Under the pieces are notes generated by a model that was not told where the DNA came from, did not search any database, and saw only the letters and a program-made list of their open reading frames with translations. DNA of 64,000 nt from Coprobacillaceae bacterium UN01-12pH3A (GTDB lineage Bacteria > Bacillota_I > Bacilli_A > Erysipelotrichales > Coprobacillaceae): assembly GCA_027676805.1 (NCBI GenBank), contig JAQENU010000003.1, positions 192,265 to 256,264 on the forward strand, read 5' to 3'. Positions 25,697 through 33,425 of the stretch are shown here, one piece after another. The first letter of the stretch is position 1. Each line of letters opens with the position of its first letter. Made by a program: the position numbers and the translations under genes.

Positions 25697-26590
25697 TTAA
25701 CGTATTTGTTTATAGTGATACAATGCCCCAATCAAATTGGCATCATTATAATATTTACAGGTTGTCACTTTAGGAATAAGCAATTGTTTCTTTGTTTCGT
25801 TATAGATATGCTCCAACGCTTTTTGAACGCCTTCAAGAACTCTCGGCTGCTTGCTGATTCCCCCGCCTAAACAGATTATTTCCGGATCATACATATATTG
25901 CAGATTGTATAACTGTACTGCAACATCTATATAGAATTGATTCAGAATATCGAGTACAATCGGATCATTTTGCTCTGCTTTTTCAAAAATAAAGTAACCG
26001 TTCACTTCGGATACCGGCAGGTTCAAGCGATTCGCCGTGATCTGACACAATGCTTTGGTTGAAGATGTATCTGCCCACGTGATAAACTTATTTTGTGCAG
26101 CGTCATAATCAGAAATAATGGTACTGATTTCCCCGGCGAGACGATGTCCGCCATGATGAACTGCTTTATTTTTGATAATAGCACCACCGATTCCCGTTCC
26201 AAACACAACAACTATTGAATCCTGATAGGCAGAAGCATTTCCGATCCAAGCCTCTGCTAACCCCGCACATTTACCATCATTTTCTAATGTCACTTTTATC
26301 CCATCACAAGCTTTGGAAAGCTCTTTAGTCAAACACACTTCATTTAAATATGGATATGCTGAAATAACCAAAATCTTTCCTTCTTGAGCATCAATAACGC
26401 CAGGACACGCCAAAGCAATCCCTTCCACATCATGCTTTCCTTCATGATAAATACGGCTCAAACATTCGATAAATTCCTGTAATGTATGCAATGAATTTGA
26501 AAGAAATTCATGTCGTTCCAAAATTGTTCCTTCTTCGTTTAAATATGCATATTTTATGGCTGTCCCACCAATATCAAACACTAAATACAT
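25697..26590 (-). CDS. ROK family sugar kinase, second copy
   Basis: A 297-residue ROK protein: phosphate loop LVFDIGGTAIKYAYL, VTLENDGKCAGLAEAWIG, VVFGTGIGGAII and a late EIICLGGGISKQPR. Like the other ROK protein in the window it lacks the CxCGxxGCxE zinc motif (the region reads SDYDAAQNKFITWADTSST), which resembles beta-glucoside kinase-type members. The start at 26,590 follows GGAAGGTGG; a GTG nine bases upstream overlaps that site. Confidence 0.83.
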   Translation of the reverse strand: MYLVFDIGGTAIKYAYLNEEGTILERHEFLSNSLHTLQEFIECLSRIYHEGKHDVEGIALACPGVIDAQEGKILVISAYPYLNEVCLTKELSKACDGIKVTLENDGKCAGLAEAWIGNASAYQDSIVVVFGTGIGGAIIKNKAVHHGGHRLAGEISTIISDYDAAQNKFITWADTSSTKALCQITANRLNLPVSEVNGYFIFEKAEQNDPIVLDILNQFYIDVAVQLYNLQYMYDPEIICLGGGISKQPRVLEGVQKALEHIYNETKKQLLIPKVTTCKYYNDANLIGALYHYKQIR

Positions 26591-26714
26591 AGATTCCACC
26601 TTCCCGTCTCTTTGGTTTTATCATATCATAATTTAATATATTAATACATATCTAGTACAATTTAACTATACATTTTCTTGATGTTTTAATAGACTACATT
26701 GAAGGAGGCAAAAT

Positions 26715-27338
26715 ATGAATTATTATGAAGATTTAACACAAATGATGATGGGTGGACAATGTCAAAGTGAAATGCCTAAAGTTTGTGGCTGTAACAGTCC
26801 AATGCAGCAAGCAATGGCACAGATGCAAGGACCGCAAATGAACACTCAGTCTATGGCTCAAATGCAAGCGCCGCAAATGCAAGAAATGAACGTTCAATGC
26901 ATGGGACCACAAAAGACACAAAAGGATGAAGCAATGGCGAAACCAGCAAAAGATATGAAAAGCGCCAGCTGTATTCCTCTAGGTAAAAACTATCCATTAT
27001 TTCAAGTGGATACAGCATTTATGCTTGGAAACCTGTATGAAGGATTATATGATCCATACTGTGGATTCAGCAACTTCCCATTACAAGCATGTAATCAGGA
27101 ACAATCCTTATTATATCAAGTACTGGCATTCCAGTTTGCTGCACATGAATTAAATCTATTATTGGATAATGATCCTAAAAACGAAAAATTGATTCAATTA
27201 TTCAATCAATATGATGAGATGTACAAAAAATTATTAAGCCAGTATACAAAACAGTACCGTCCATTATTTGTAGATCACTGTAATCCTACAAATCATTGGA
27301 TGTGGATTCATTCACCCTGGCCATGGGAAAATAAATAA
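26715..27338 (+). CDS. Spore coat CotJA-CotJB fusion protein
   Basis: The 207-residue protein has three parts: a Met/Gln-rich low-complexity N-terminus (about 1-80, repeated MAQMQ.PQM units), a short CotJA-like segment (about 88-118, with FMLGNLYEGLYDPY), and a CotJB-like domain (about 125-205: LAFQFAAHELNLLLDNDP, then a late WIHSPWPWE, the CotJB tail). CotJA and CotJB are normally separate small coat proteins transcribed with the manganese catalase CotJC in the mother cell. Strong ribosome binding site GGAGG; a weak sigma-E-like ATATCT/TATACATT pair lies near 26,647-26,674. Confidence 0.78.
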   Translation: MNYYEDLTQMMMGGQCQSEMPKVCGCNSPMQQAMAQMQGPQMNTQSMAQMQAPQMQEMNVQCMGPQKTQKDEAMAKPAKDMKSASCIPLGKNYPLFQVDTAFMLGNLYEGLYDPYCGFSNFPLQACNQEQSLLYQVLAFQFAAHELNLLLDNDPKNEKLIQLFNQYDEMYKKLLSQYTKQYRPLFVDHCNPTNHWMWIHSPWPWENK

Positions 27339-27350
27339 AAGGAGACAACT

Positions 27351-27560
27351 ATGTGGAAATATGAGAAAACACTGCAATACCCTGTAAATATTAAACATAA
27401 AGATTTACAGATGGCAAAGTATATCATCACTCAGTTTGGTGGTGCAAACGGTGAACTAGGTGCTCTGCTCCGTTATTTAACCCAAAGATATACCATGCCA
27501 GATGAAAGAGGACGCGCTTTGCTGACAGACATTGGAACTGAGGAAACAGTACCACAATGA
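27351..27560 (+). pseudogene. cotJC: cotJC, truncated at codon 65-69 by the prophage junction
   Basis: The frame begins after AAGGAG with the typical CotJC N-terminus (MWKYEKTLQYPV, GGANGELGALLRYLTQRY, ALLTDIGTEE). CotJC is a spore coat manganese catalase of about 190-220 residues and the next conserved residues should be LAHLE with metal ligands; here the frame changes to TVPQ and stops at 69. The missing metal-binding part should lie at the far end of the inserted element, outside the window. Excision could rejoin the gene. Confidence 0.82.
27528..27560. other. Candidate prophage attachment site (attL) inside cotJC
   Basis: cotJC-like coding stops matching at about 27,545, after GACATTGGAACTGAGGAA; what follows is non-coding spacer and the ligase terminator. 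This is the most likely left junction of the integrated element. The core cannot be defined because the matching right junction is beyond 64,000. Confidence 0.6.
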
Positions 27561-27570
27561 TGTATATAAT

Positions 27571-27617
27571 AAAAACAGCAATAGAATGTTACTTCTCTAT
27601 ACATTCATTTGCTGTTT
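27571..27617 (-). terminator. Terminator of the ku-ligase operon
   Basis: ACAGCAAATGAATG within the ligase 3' end pairs with CATTCTATTGCTGT, followed by TTTTTATT on the minus strand. Confidence 0.75.
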
Positions 27618-28521
27618 TATCTGTTCGGATTCCTTTAAAAACTGGTTGCCTTAGTCCTTCTTTGTTAGAGGGCATATATTCTACAATACATACTAATTCC
27701 GGTTTTAACCATATGGCATATTCATTTCCAGCAGGAACAGAATCAAAAGGTGGATGATCTATAATTGTATACTTGTGTTGATTAAGCGTTCTTATACTAC
27801 TTCCAAGTGTGACGTGTCCTTTATAGATTAATTCTTTCTTATTGTCGTACTGTCCTATTACTATGCTGGTCATGTTGTTTGGCTTCTGAATATAGCCACA
27901 CACCACATAATCCTGATCTTCTAACACTTTAAACTTTATCCAATCTTTACTTCGCTTGCCAAAAAAATATTTGCTGTCCTTACGCTTAGCAACAACACCT
28001 TCTAAGCCTTGCGCTTTTGTAAGATTAAATAAGGCTATTCCATTATTCTCCGTTGTTTTGGAAATAGCTATGCGATCATTTTCTTTAATAGTTTCATTAA
28101 GAACATCTTTTCTTTTTTCTAATGGCAGATCAATTATTTCCTTATCCTCTACATAAATAATATCGTACGCCACAAAGCTTGCAGGTAGACGTTCAGACTG
28201 CAGTTTGATCTTAAACGGATTCGTCATTAGCGTTCTTTTTTGCACTTCGAAAAAATCCGGAATTCCATTTTTAATAACTATAATTTCTCCATCTAAAATA
28301 CATTTCTCATTAACCTGTAGATTTAGTTTTTGCAATTCCGGGAATAAACTAGTTATATCCTTATTCCTTTTATTTCGTAAATCTACACTATCTTTTGTAA
28401 TGTAAGCAAGACAACGGATTCCATCAAATTTAATTTCATAAATAAAATCTTTGCTATCAAAGGGTGCTTCTAAATTTGCAATCAGCATTGCTCTTGCTTC
28501 TCTATTGCTAAAGGTATCCAT
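27589..28521 (-). CDS. ATP-dependent DNA ligase, LigD ligase-domain type
   Basis: The 310-residue protein is the stand-alone ligase domain of LigD. The adenylated lysine is K31 in EIKFDGIR; other nucleotidyltransferase motifs are LDGEIIVI, SFVAYDIIY, EGVVAKRKDSKY and DWIKFKV, and a C-terminal OB fold follows. Polymerase and phosphoesterase domains of full LigD are absent. With Ku it seals double-strand breaks by non-homologous end joining. It lies two bases after ku on the same strand and only about 45 bases from the cotJC break. Confidence 0.92.
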   Translation of the reverse strand: MDTFSNREARAMLIANLEAPFDSKDFIYEIKFDGIRCLAYITKDSVDLRNKRNKDITSLFPELQKLNLQVNEKCILDGEIIVIKNGIPDFFEVQKRTLMTNPFKIKLQSERLPASFVAYDIIYVEDKEIIDLPLEKRKDVLNETIKENDRIAISKTTENNGIALFNLTKAQGLEGVVAKRKDSKYFFGKRSKDWIKFKVLEDQDYVVCGYIQKPNNMTSIVIGQYDNKKELIYKGHVTLGSSIRTLNQHKYTIIDHPPFDSVPAGNEYAIWLKPELVCIVEYMPSNKEGLRQPVFKGIRTDKTANECIEK

Positions 28522-28522
28522 A

Positions 28523-29305
28523 CTATGAAGGTATTGAATGGTTGTTTGCCATTTCTAACGTTTGTTGCAGGGCGGACATTAGATCAATAGCGGTAGTAGG
28601 CTGTTCATTACCTGCAACTACAATTTCTTGACCATTTACCTTTTTCTGAATGGCATCTCGTAACTTAGCCTGATATTCATCTTCATATTCCTCTGCTTTG
28701 AAAGGCTCTGTCATGCTTGCTATTAGAGTTTTAGCCATTTCTAATTCTTTTTTATCTACTTGTACTTTATTAATAGATGGGATCGGCTGTATTTCCTCTT
28801 TAAAAAATAATATCTTAGCAATTATATCATTTTTTGTAGGATACAATGCCACTAGTTCTTCTTTATTCCCCATTACCGTTTTAGCAATTGCAATTTTCTT
28901 AGAACTAAGCAATGCTTGTCTTAATAATTCAAACGCTTTTTCTCCTCCGGATTCCGGAACAAGATAGTAATCACGATCGAACATGATTGGATCTACATCA
29001 GTTATTTTAGCGAAATGAATAACATGAATGGTCTTATCTTTTTTTGTCTTAATTCGTTCCAATTCATCTTCTGTTATGGTAACGTATTTTCCTTTCTCAT
29101 ATTCAAATCCTTTTATTATTTCATTGGATTTAACTTCTTTTCCGCAGCTAGGACAAATTTTTTGATACTTAATGCGTTGGTGCTTTCCTGAATCATCCTT
29201 ACATAATTGGTTAAAAGAAATTCCGGTTTCTCTAGTCGTTTTATGTAAACTTACCGGAACATATAACATCCCGACACTTATTGCGCTTTTATGTGCTATG
29301 GGCAT
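28523..29305 (-). CDS. ku: Bacterial Ku, non-homologous end-joining protein
   Basis: About 260 residues with the bacterial Ku fold: N-terminal AHKSAISVGMLYVPVSLHKTT, a core with DPIMFDRDYYLVPE and ELLRQALLSSKKIAIAK, and a C-terminal EDEYQAKLRDAIQKK. Ku rings bind DNA ends and recruit the ligase. A CPSC pair at residues 51-54 hints at a small metal site present in some Ku proteins. The start at 29,305 follows AGGAGTG; the operon with the ligase converges toward the cotJ genes. Confidence 0.94.
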   Translation of the reverse strand: MPIAHKSAISVGMLYVPVSLHKTTRETGISFNQLCKDDSGKHQRIKYQKICPSCGKEVKSNEIIKGFEYEKGKYVTITEDELERIKTKKDKTIHVIHFAKITDVDPIMFDRDYYLVPESGGEKAFELLRQALLSSKKIAIAKTVMGNKEELVALYPTKNDIIAKILFFKEEIQPIPSINKVQVDKKELEMAKTLIASMTEPFKAEEYEDEYQAKLRDAIQKKVNGQEIVVAGNEQPTTAIDLMSALQQTLEMANNHSIPS

Positions 29306-29438
29306 TATTATCACACTCCTATATATTTAGTTGTGTGTAATCATTCAAAATATATGCAATAAACTATTTGTAAAAATTAGTAAATTAGAAAGGCATTTTA
29401 TATATTTGATGCTATAATTCTTTTTTGAGGTGAATAGG

Positions 29439-29618
29439 ATGGAAGAAAAGGCAAAGTGTCCTAAATGTGGAAAAAGTATTATAAAACATGGCACGTATTT
29501 AGAAGGAATAAATAAAGGTGGAACGGTACATCAATTATTTTATTGTAATAGCTGTAAATTATCTTTTAAAACTGTTAACGGAAAAATTATAGAAAATTAT
29601 ACATTAAAAGAAAAATAG
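29439..29618 (+). CDS. Small zinc-finger protein, 59 residues
   Basis: Two cysteine pairs, CPKCGK near residue 6 and CNSCKLSF near residue 39, match the zinc ribbon seen at the N-terminus of some transposase and phage regulatory proteins. GAGGTG precedes the ATG at 29,439; an extended -10 (TGCTATAAT, 29,410-29,418) lies upstream. Divergent from ku. Function unknown, probably nucleic-acid binding. Confidence 0.6.
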   Translation: MEEKAKCPKCGKSIIKHGTYLEGINKGGTVHQLFYCNSCKLSFKTVNGKIIENYTLKEK

Positions 29619-29663
29619 ATCGCAAATTTAGTGATTTATTTTTTTATTTAGCATTAAAGCCCC

Positions 29664-29692
29664 TTTACATAGTGCATGCACTATGTTATAAT
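29664..29692 (+). promoter_or_regulatory. Promoter with palindromic operator in its spacer
   Basis: TTTACA (29,664-29,669) and a perfect TATAAT (29,687-29,692) are 17 bases apart. The spacer is filled by a perfect 20-base palindrome (29,667-29,686; half site ACATAGTGCA). A dimeric repressor bound here would block polymerase. It drives the operon of small genes that ends with the integrase. Confidence 0.75.
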
Positions 29693-29714
29693 ATATTTAG
29701 AAAGGAGGGGAAAG

Positions 29715-29852
29715 ATGAATTTAGAGGATATAAAAAAGTTGAGCGAAATCTTTAACAACTTCGCCCAACCGATAGTGACCTTAATAGTAGCGGTCGTTGG
29801 ATACAAAGCCACTAAAAAGGTTTCAAAATCTAAGAAGAGACGGAGGAAATAA
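29715..29852 (+). CDS. Small membrane peptide with basic tail, 45 residues
   Basis: Excellent ribosome binding site (AAAGGAGGGG). The peptide has an amphipathic start, one hydrophobic segment (residues 17-30, TLIVAVVGY) and a very basic tail (KSKKRRRK). This is the shape of small holin-like or type I toxin-like peptides, but no antisense RNA is evident. First gene of the integrase operon. Confidence 0.55.
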   Translation: MNLEDIKKLSEIFNNFAQPIVTLIVAVVGYKATKKVSKSKKRRRK

Positions 29853-29887
29853 CCTCCCTCTTCACCTTTAAATTATATCAAAAAAAT

Positions 29888-30010
29888 ATGAAAAAAGAAA
29901 TAAAAATAATAATTCTGTTTTTAGGTATTATTCTTACTCTTTTTAAACCTTTATGGTTAATAGGAATAATCCTAATCGTAATTAGTTTTTATTTGCTTAC
30001 GAGGGAATAA
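29888..30010 (+). CDS. Small double-pass membrane peptide, 40 residues
   Basis: A short frame of two hydrophobic stretches (IIILFLGIILTLF and LIGIILIVISFYLL) split by KPLW. No clear Shine-Dalgarno sequence, but it fills the gap between neighbours and its end carries the GAGGG site of the next gene. Possible but not certain gene. Confidence 0.4.
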   Translation: MKKEIKIIILFLGIILTLFKPLWLIGIILIVISFYLLTRE

Positions 30011-30013
30011 AAA

Positions 30014-30211
30014 ATGACAAAAAAGAAATTTAATGAAGATGAATACAAAAAGAGTTGGCAAAAAGAAAATATGTTGGCTGTAGGTTTTAGGTATAACAAA
30101 GAGTTTGTTTTGCAATTTAGAGAAGCTGCAAAAACATTAGGTTTACAACAAAGTGATATTTTTAGAAAAGCCATGCAGGAGACAATAAATAAAGCCAACT
30201 CTAAAAAATAG
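30014..30211 (+). CDS. Ribbon-helix-helix-like small protein, 65 residues
   Basis: The layout (basic start, strand MLAVGFRYNKEFVLQF, then two helices with LGLQQSDIFRKAMQET) resembles Arc/CopG-type DNA-binding proteins. It lies in the operon that ends in the integrase and is a candidate regulator of the palindromic promoter or a recombination directionality factor. Assignment rests on pattern only. Confidence 0.5.
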   Translation: MTKKKFNEDEYKKSWQKENMLAVGFRYNKEFVLQFREAAKTLGLQQSDIFRKAMQETINKANSKK

Positions 30212-30224
30212 GGAGGCATTTGCT

Positions 30225-30467
30225 ATGTGCAAAATTGAATTAATTAAAAGTAGTATTATTGGTAATAAATATAATAATTGGATAGAATTTGATAATGATA
30301 TGACGCAGTTAGGTTGCTGCAGCAACGAGAATGTGGATTGGAACGAAATATTTGAAGATGGTTGTATAAATTATATTATTGATTCTTCTGCAGAAGAATC
30401 TGACGATATTTTGGTAAGTATTGAATTAAACAACCAAAATAAAATTGTAGTGACAGGTATAGAGTAA
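30225..30467 (+). CDS. Hypothetical acidic protein, 80 residues
   Basis: Good site (GGGAGG). Acidic, with three cysteines (residues 2, 31, 32) and no recognisable motif. The stop codon shares one base with the integrase start (TAATG), so they are translationally coupled. Confidence 0.55.
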   Translation: MCKIELIKSSIIGNKYNNWIEFDNDMTQLGCCSNENVDWNEIFEDGCINYIIDSSAEESDDILVSIELNNQNKIVVTGIE

Positions 30468-31372
30468 TGATTGCGTTAGAAGAAGCGGCACACAAAGCCT
30501 TTGACTATTGTAATTTATCCTATCGAACGGTTGAAATATATCAAGGGTATCTTAATAAAATTTGGCTTCCATTGTGGGGCAATAAAGATATTAATTGTAT
30601 AACTATCACTGATATTCGTGATGAACTTCAAGATTTGACTGATACATACAGTGCATCAACAATTAAAATGATCTTTAATAGTTTAAACTTTGTTATTCGG
30701 CACACTTACAACAATAAGAAAACTACTCTATTCATTACTTTTAAATCATTGCGATTATATAACTTAAAGTTCAATACAAAAGAAAAGCTGATTAATATTA
30801 CAGATTATGAAGAATTATTAAATTACCTAAAAAATAGTAGAAGTAAAAATGCTTCTATTTATGCTATGGTAATACAAATAGCGAGATATACCGGCTTACG
30901 GTTAGGAGAAATCCTTGCTTTAACAAAACATGATATAAACTTAGAAGAAAATACGATTATTATTAATAAAACCGTTAGCCAACGTACCGTTAATGATAAA
31001 ATAGTAACTGTTATTAGCCCGCCAAAAACCGAATCATCAAATCGTACAATCTATGTAAACAGAGTGCTTCAAATAAATCTAATTAATTATTTATCCACCA
31101 TAAAAGAGGATACTTTATTCACGGATCAATACGGAGAATATATCTCCTCGTGCAAGGTATCTGCATTTATAAACTACTTTGCTCGAAGCCATAATAAAGT
31201 TATTACCATACATATGCTTAGGCATACATTCGCCACTACACTTTTACAAAATGGTGCAAAAGTGGATATAGTAAAAGACTTATTAGGGCATTTAGATGTT
31301 CAAACAACACTAAATTTATACACACACCGCACAAAACAAGATTATTTAGATACTGTAAATTTAATACAATAA
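30467..31372 (+). CDS. int: Tyrosine site-specific recombinase (prophage integrase)
   Basis: A 301-residue tyrosine recombinase. A SAM-like core-binding domain covers about residues 1-95. The catalytic domain shows ARYTGLRLGE (first Arg), a middle Lys region, HMLRHTFA (His-x-x-Arg), LLGHLDVQTT (His) and LYTH with the nucleophilic tyrosine near residue 287. It lacks the extra N-terminal arm-binding domain of many phage integrases and is closer in size to XerC/D. It is the probable integrase for the cotJC insertion. Last gene of an operator-controlled operon, ending at a terminator. Confidence 0.92.
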   Translation: MIALEEAAHKAFDYCNLSYRTVEIYQGYLNKIWLPLWGNKDINCITITDIRDELQDLTDTYSASTIKMIFNSLNFVIRHTYNNKKTTLFITFKSLRLYNLKFNTKEKLINITDYEELLNYLKNSRSKNASIYAMVIQIARYTGLRLGEILALTKHDINLEENTIIINKTVSQRTVNDKIVTVISPPKTESSNRTIYVNRVLQINLINYLSTIKEDTLFTDQYGEYISSCKVSAFINYFARSHNKVITIHMLRHTFATTLLQNGAKVDIVKDLLGHLDVQTTLNLYTHRTKQDYLDTVNLIQ

Positions 31373-31377
31373 AAAAT

Positions 31378-31410
31378 CACCCTAAGTCCAGCCAAGGACC
31401 TAGGGTTTTA
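31378..31410. terminator. Bidirectional terminator between int and the lysis module
   Basis: CCCTAAGTCC and GGACCTAGGG pair with one mismatch; A and T runs flank both sides. Confidence 0.8.
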
Positions 31411-31412
31411 CT

Positions 31413-31586
31413 TTACTCTAAAATTTTAACTTGGTCGTGATATACTTCTATATCCCAATCACCACATCTAATTATATAGGTACGGTGTCTTTTCTCCACA
31501 ATATAAATGTCTTTGTTAAAGAAATCTAATTTAAGTAATTGCCCGTTCATATCTTTGGCATTGGGTATTAACCATACTTTTTGCAT
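31413..31586 (-). CDS. Small hypothetical phage protein, 57 residues
   Basis: Starts behind AAGGGG four bases after the endolysin stop. The product is mostly beta-strand in character (KVWLIPN, DIYIVEKRHRTYIIRCGDW). It is the last gene of the late operon. No family recognised. Confidence 0.55.
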   Translation of the reverse strand: MQKVWLIPNAKDMNGQLLKLDFFNKDIYIVEKRHRTYIIRCGDWDIEVYHDQVKILE

Positions 31587-31590
31587 AGTT

Positions 31591-32631
31591 CTACCCCTTA
31601 ATAACTAAAACTTGTCCCGGATAAATTGCATCGTTGCTTAAAGAATTCCAAGACATAATATCTTTGTAACGTGTTGGATCTCCTAGCTGTTGTGCTGCAA
31701 TATCCCATAAAGTATCTCCACCTTGAACAACATATTGTCGATCCGGATTAGAAGTACCTTCTCGAATGTCACCGTCATTCACAAAACACATACCATCATT
31801 AATCAGATAGGGGTTATTGGTACCCTCATAAATAGCTGTGATGGTTCCTTCTTTAATATCCGGTACCAAGGCTTCTCCATTAGGCGGCCAACCAACTTTA
31901 GCGGTAGATGAAGCATAGCAACTACCAAAAGAAACATATTCTCCAACATGGTGCTTTAAGGTTGGCTGTGGTGTAGGTGTTGGTTCTGATGGTTGATCTG
32001 CAACGTTGTTTGTTCCTGCGTATTTATCCCAAGCAGCTTCATCGCCATAAAAAACATTGCAATCCAAGTTACCGGTGTATCCATCTAAACGACCAGTAGA
32101 TGTAAATTGCCACATCGCATAGAACGACCAGTGCTTTACGCTTGGTTCTGCGCCTGCATTAGTCAAATCAAAATTATAAATTGGATCATATCCTTTATAT
32201 TTTGCTACCCATAAGCCATATCCGGCATTGGCAACGCTACTCCAGTCATAGGCATTCACTACACTTTCAGACATGTAGATTAAAGGCTTTACTCCTGTTT
32301 CTCTTTCGACCGTTTGCAGCCATTCCAATGCCCATTGCACATCATGTGTCGCCTCTTCCCAATCTAATACCGGAATACCTTTGCCAAAATATCCCTTACA
32401 GTTGTTAATAAAGAATTCCGCTTCTTGTGCTGCAGTGTGCTGTCCGTTTTGCGCATAATGGTAAAATCCTATCTTTTTGCCTAGATTTAAGGCTTGCTGA
32501 ACGTGTTTGTCGCAAGAGGGATTAATATATCCTATTCCCTCTGTAGCCTTTACAATGGCGAAATCAAAAACGATTTCACTAAGATTTAAACTCTCCTGAT
32601 AGCTTGCAATATCAATTCCATATAAACTCAT
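31591..32631 (-). CDS. Endolysin: GH25 muramidase with LysM
   Basis: About 346 residues. The N-terminal GH25 lysozyme domain (about 1-200) shows GIDIASYQ, FAIVKATEG and PVLDWEEA with the catalytic acids. A Pro/Thr linker near 235-250 leads to an SH3-like module and a C-terminal LysM (YVVQGGDTLWDIAAQQLG, then YPGQVLVI). It cuts peptidoglycan at the end of the lytic cycle. The start at 32,631 follows AGGAGGG at the end of the preceding gene. Confidence 0.93.
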   Translation of the reverse strand: MSLYGIDIASYQESLNLSEIVFDFAIVKATEGIGYINPSCDKHVQQALNLGKKIGFYHYAQNGQHTAAQEAEFFINNCKGYFGKGIPVLDWEEATHDVQWALEWLQTVERETGVKPLIYMSESVVNAYDWSSVANAGYGLWVAKYKGYDPIYNFDLTNAGAEPSVKHWSFYAMWQFTSTGRLDGYTGNLDCNVFYGDEAAWDKYAGTNNVADQPSEPTPTPQPTLKHHVGEYVSFGSCYASSTAKVGWPPNGEALVPDIKEGTITAIYEGTNNPYLINDGMCFVNDGDIREGTSNPDRQYVVQGGDTLWDIAAQQLGDPTRYKDIMSWNSLSNDAIYPGQVLVIKG

Positions 32632-32632
32632 A

Positions 32633-32923
32633 TTAGATACCCTCCTGTACTTTAATACATTTGTTTTCCCACTTCTTATAAGCATCTAAGTATACTTCTT
32701 TACGATCTCCGTTGTACGTTAATTCGTAATACATACCATCAGACACTGTCGTACTAACTAATGCTTTATTGTTCTGTAATGTCTTGCAACTCCATACAAT
32801 AAACACATCAGAATCCGTAATCTGCTTTTTATCCGTTTTATCTACATTGGAATTAAAGTATTTAACTACTTCTTGTTTACATAGTTCTAAAAATTTACCA
32901 TTATCGATATTATTTTTCCTCAC
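32633..32923 (-). CDS. DUF6275-like phage protein
   Basis: A 96-residue protein with KQITDSDVFIVWSCKTLQNN and TTVSDGMYYELTYNGD, a pattern I associate with the DUF6275 family found beside holins in Bacillota phages. Function unknown. It overlaps the holin end by 14 bases and abuts the endolysin. Confidence 0.65.
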   Translation of the reverse strand: MRKNNIDNGKFLELCKQEVVKYFNSNVDKTDKKQITDSDVFIVWSCKTLQNNKALVSTTVSDGMYYELTYNGDRKEVYLDAYKKWENKCIKVQEGI

Positions 32924-33371
32924 TTTCTTCTACTTTAGCAGCTTCTTCAATTTTTCCCTTGATTAGCTTGACAATGGGGCTTAAAAAAGGAATGCTTACG
33001 CCAATATCTTCACAGTTTTCAGTAATGCTAATTAGTTCGTTAAGCACCAGCCACACCGCCACAAAACAGCTAATGACTGGTGGAACATTTATACCTAAGT
33101 TCATATTCACTGAAATATATACAACCAACATATCTAAGGCATATCCCACAAAGATAAGAACATACATACTTATCTTTTTCACAATACCTGCAAAACTTTG
33201 CTTGCTTGTTATTTGTTTTCCTTTACTGTAACTTGCTCCTAGACCAGTAAACCAATCAATCAAGTTACATCCTACCAACAGTAGAATTGGGATAGCTAAT
33301 AAGCCAAAGAAACTAAAAAAGGCACTACATATAGCGCCTAAAAACATCTTTACTTTATCCATTCTTTTCAT
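32910..33371 (-). CDS. Phage holin, holin-4/toxin-secretion family
   Basis: About 153 residues with three or four membrane segments and the family motif CNLIDWFTGLGASYSKGK followed by SFAGIVKK. Holins form membrane lesions that release endolysin. Several starts are possible; 33,371 has the best spacing from AAGGA. An older broken relative lies at 23,072-23,332. Confidence 0.9.
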   Translation of the reverse strand: MKRMDKVKMFLGAICSAFFSFFGLLAIPILLLVGCNLIDWFTGLGASYSKGKQITSKQSFAGIVKKISMYVLIFVGYALDMLVVYISVNMNLGINVPPVISCFVAVWLVLNELISITENCEDIGVSIPFLSPIVKLIKGKIEEAAKVEESEEK

Positions 33372-33389
33372 TTCCCTCATTCCTTCTTT

Positions 33390-33425
33390 ATAAAGTAAAA
33401 GGAGCAGCTTATTTAGCTAACTCCT
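33390..33425 (-). terminator. Hairpin at the end of the tail module
   Basis: AGGAGTTAGCT and AGCTGCTCCT pair with small mismatches, then TTTTACTTTA on the minus strand. It overlaps the end of the small XkdX-like gene and may lower read-through to the lysis genes. Confidence 0.55.

Noticed and set aside
29315..29400. Sigma-G-type promoter before ku
   Set aside because: GAATG occurs at a plausible place but the matching -10 element is too poor to claim spore-specific control from sequence alone.
29667..29686. 20-base palindrome as the attachment site
   Set aside because: Its exact placement between -35 and -10 of a strong promoter fits an operator better, and the cotJC break already gives a natural junction.
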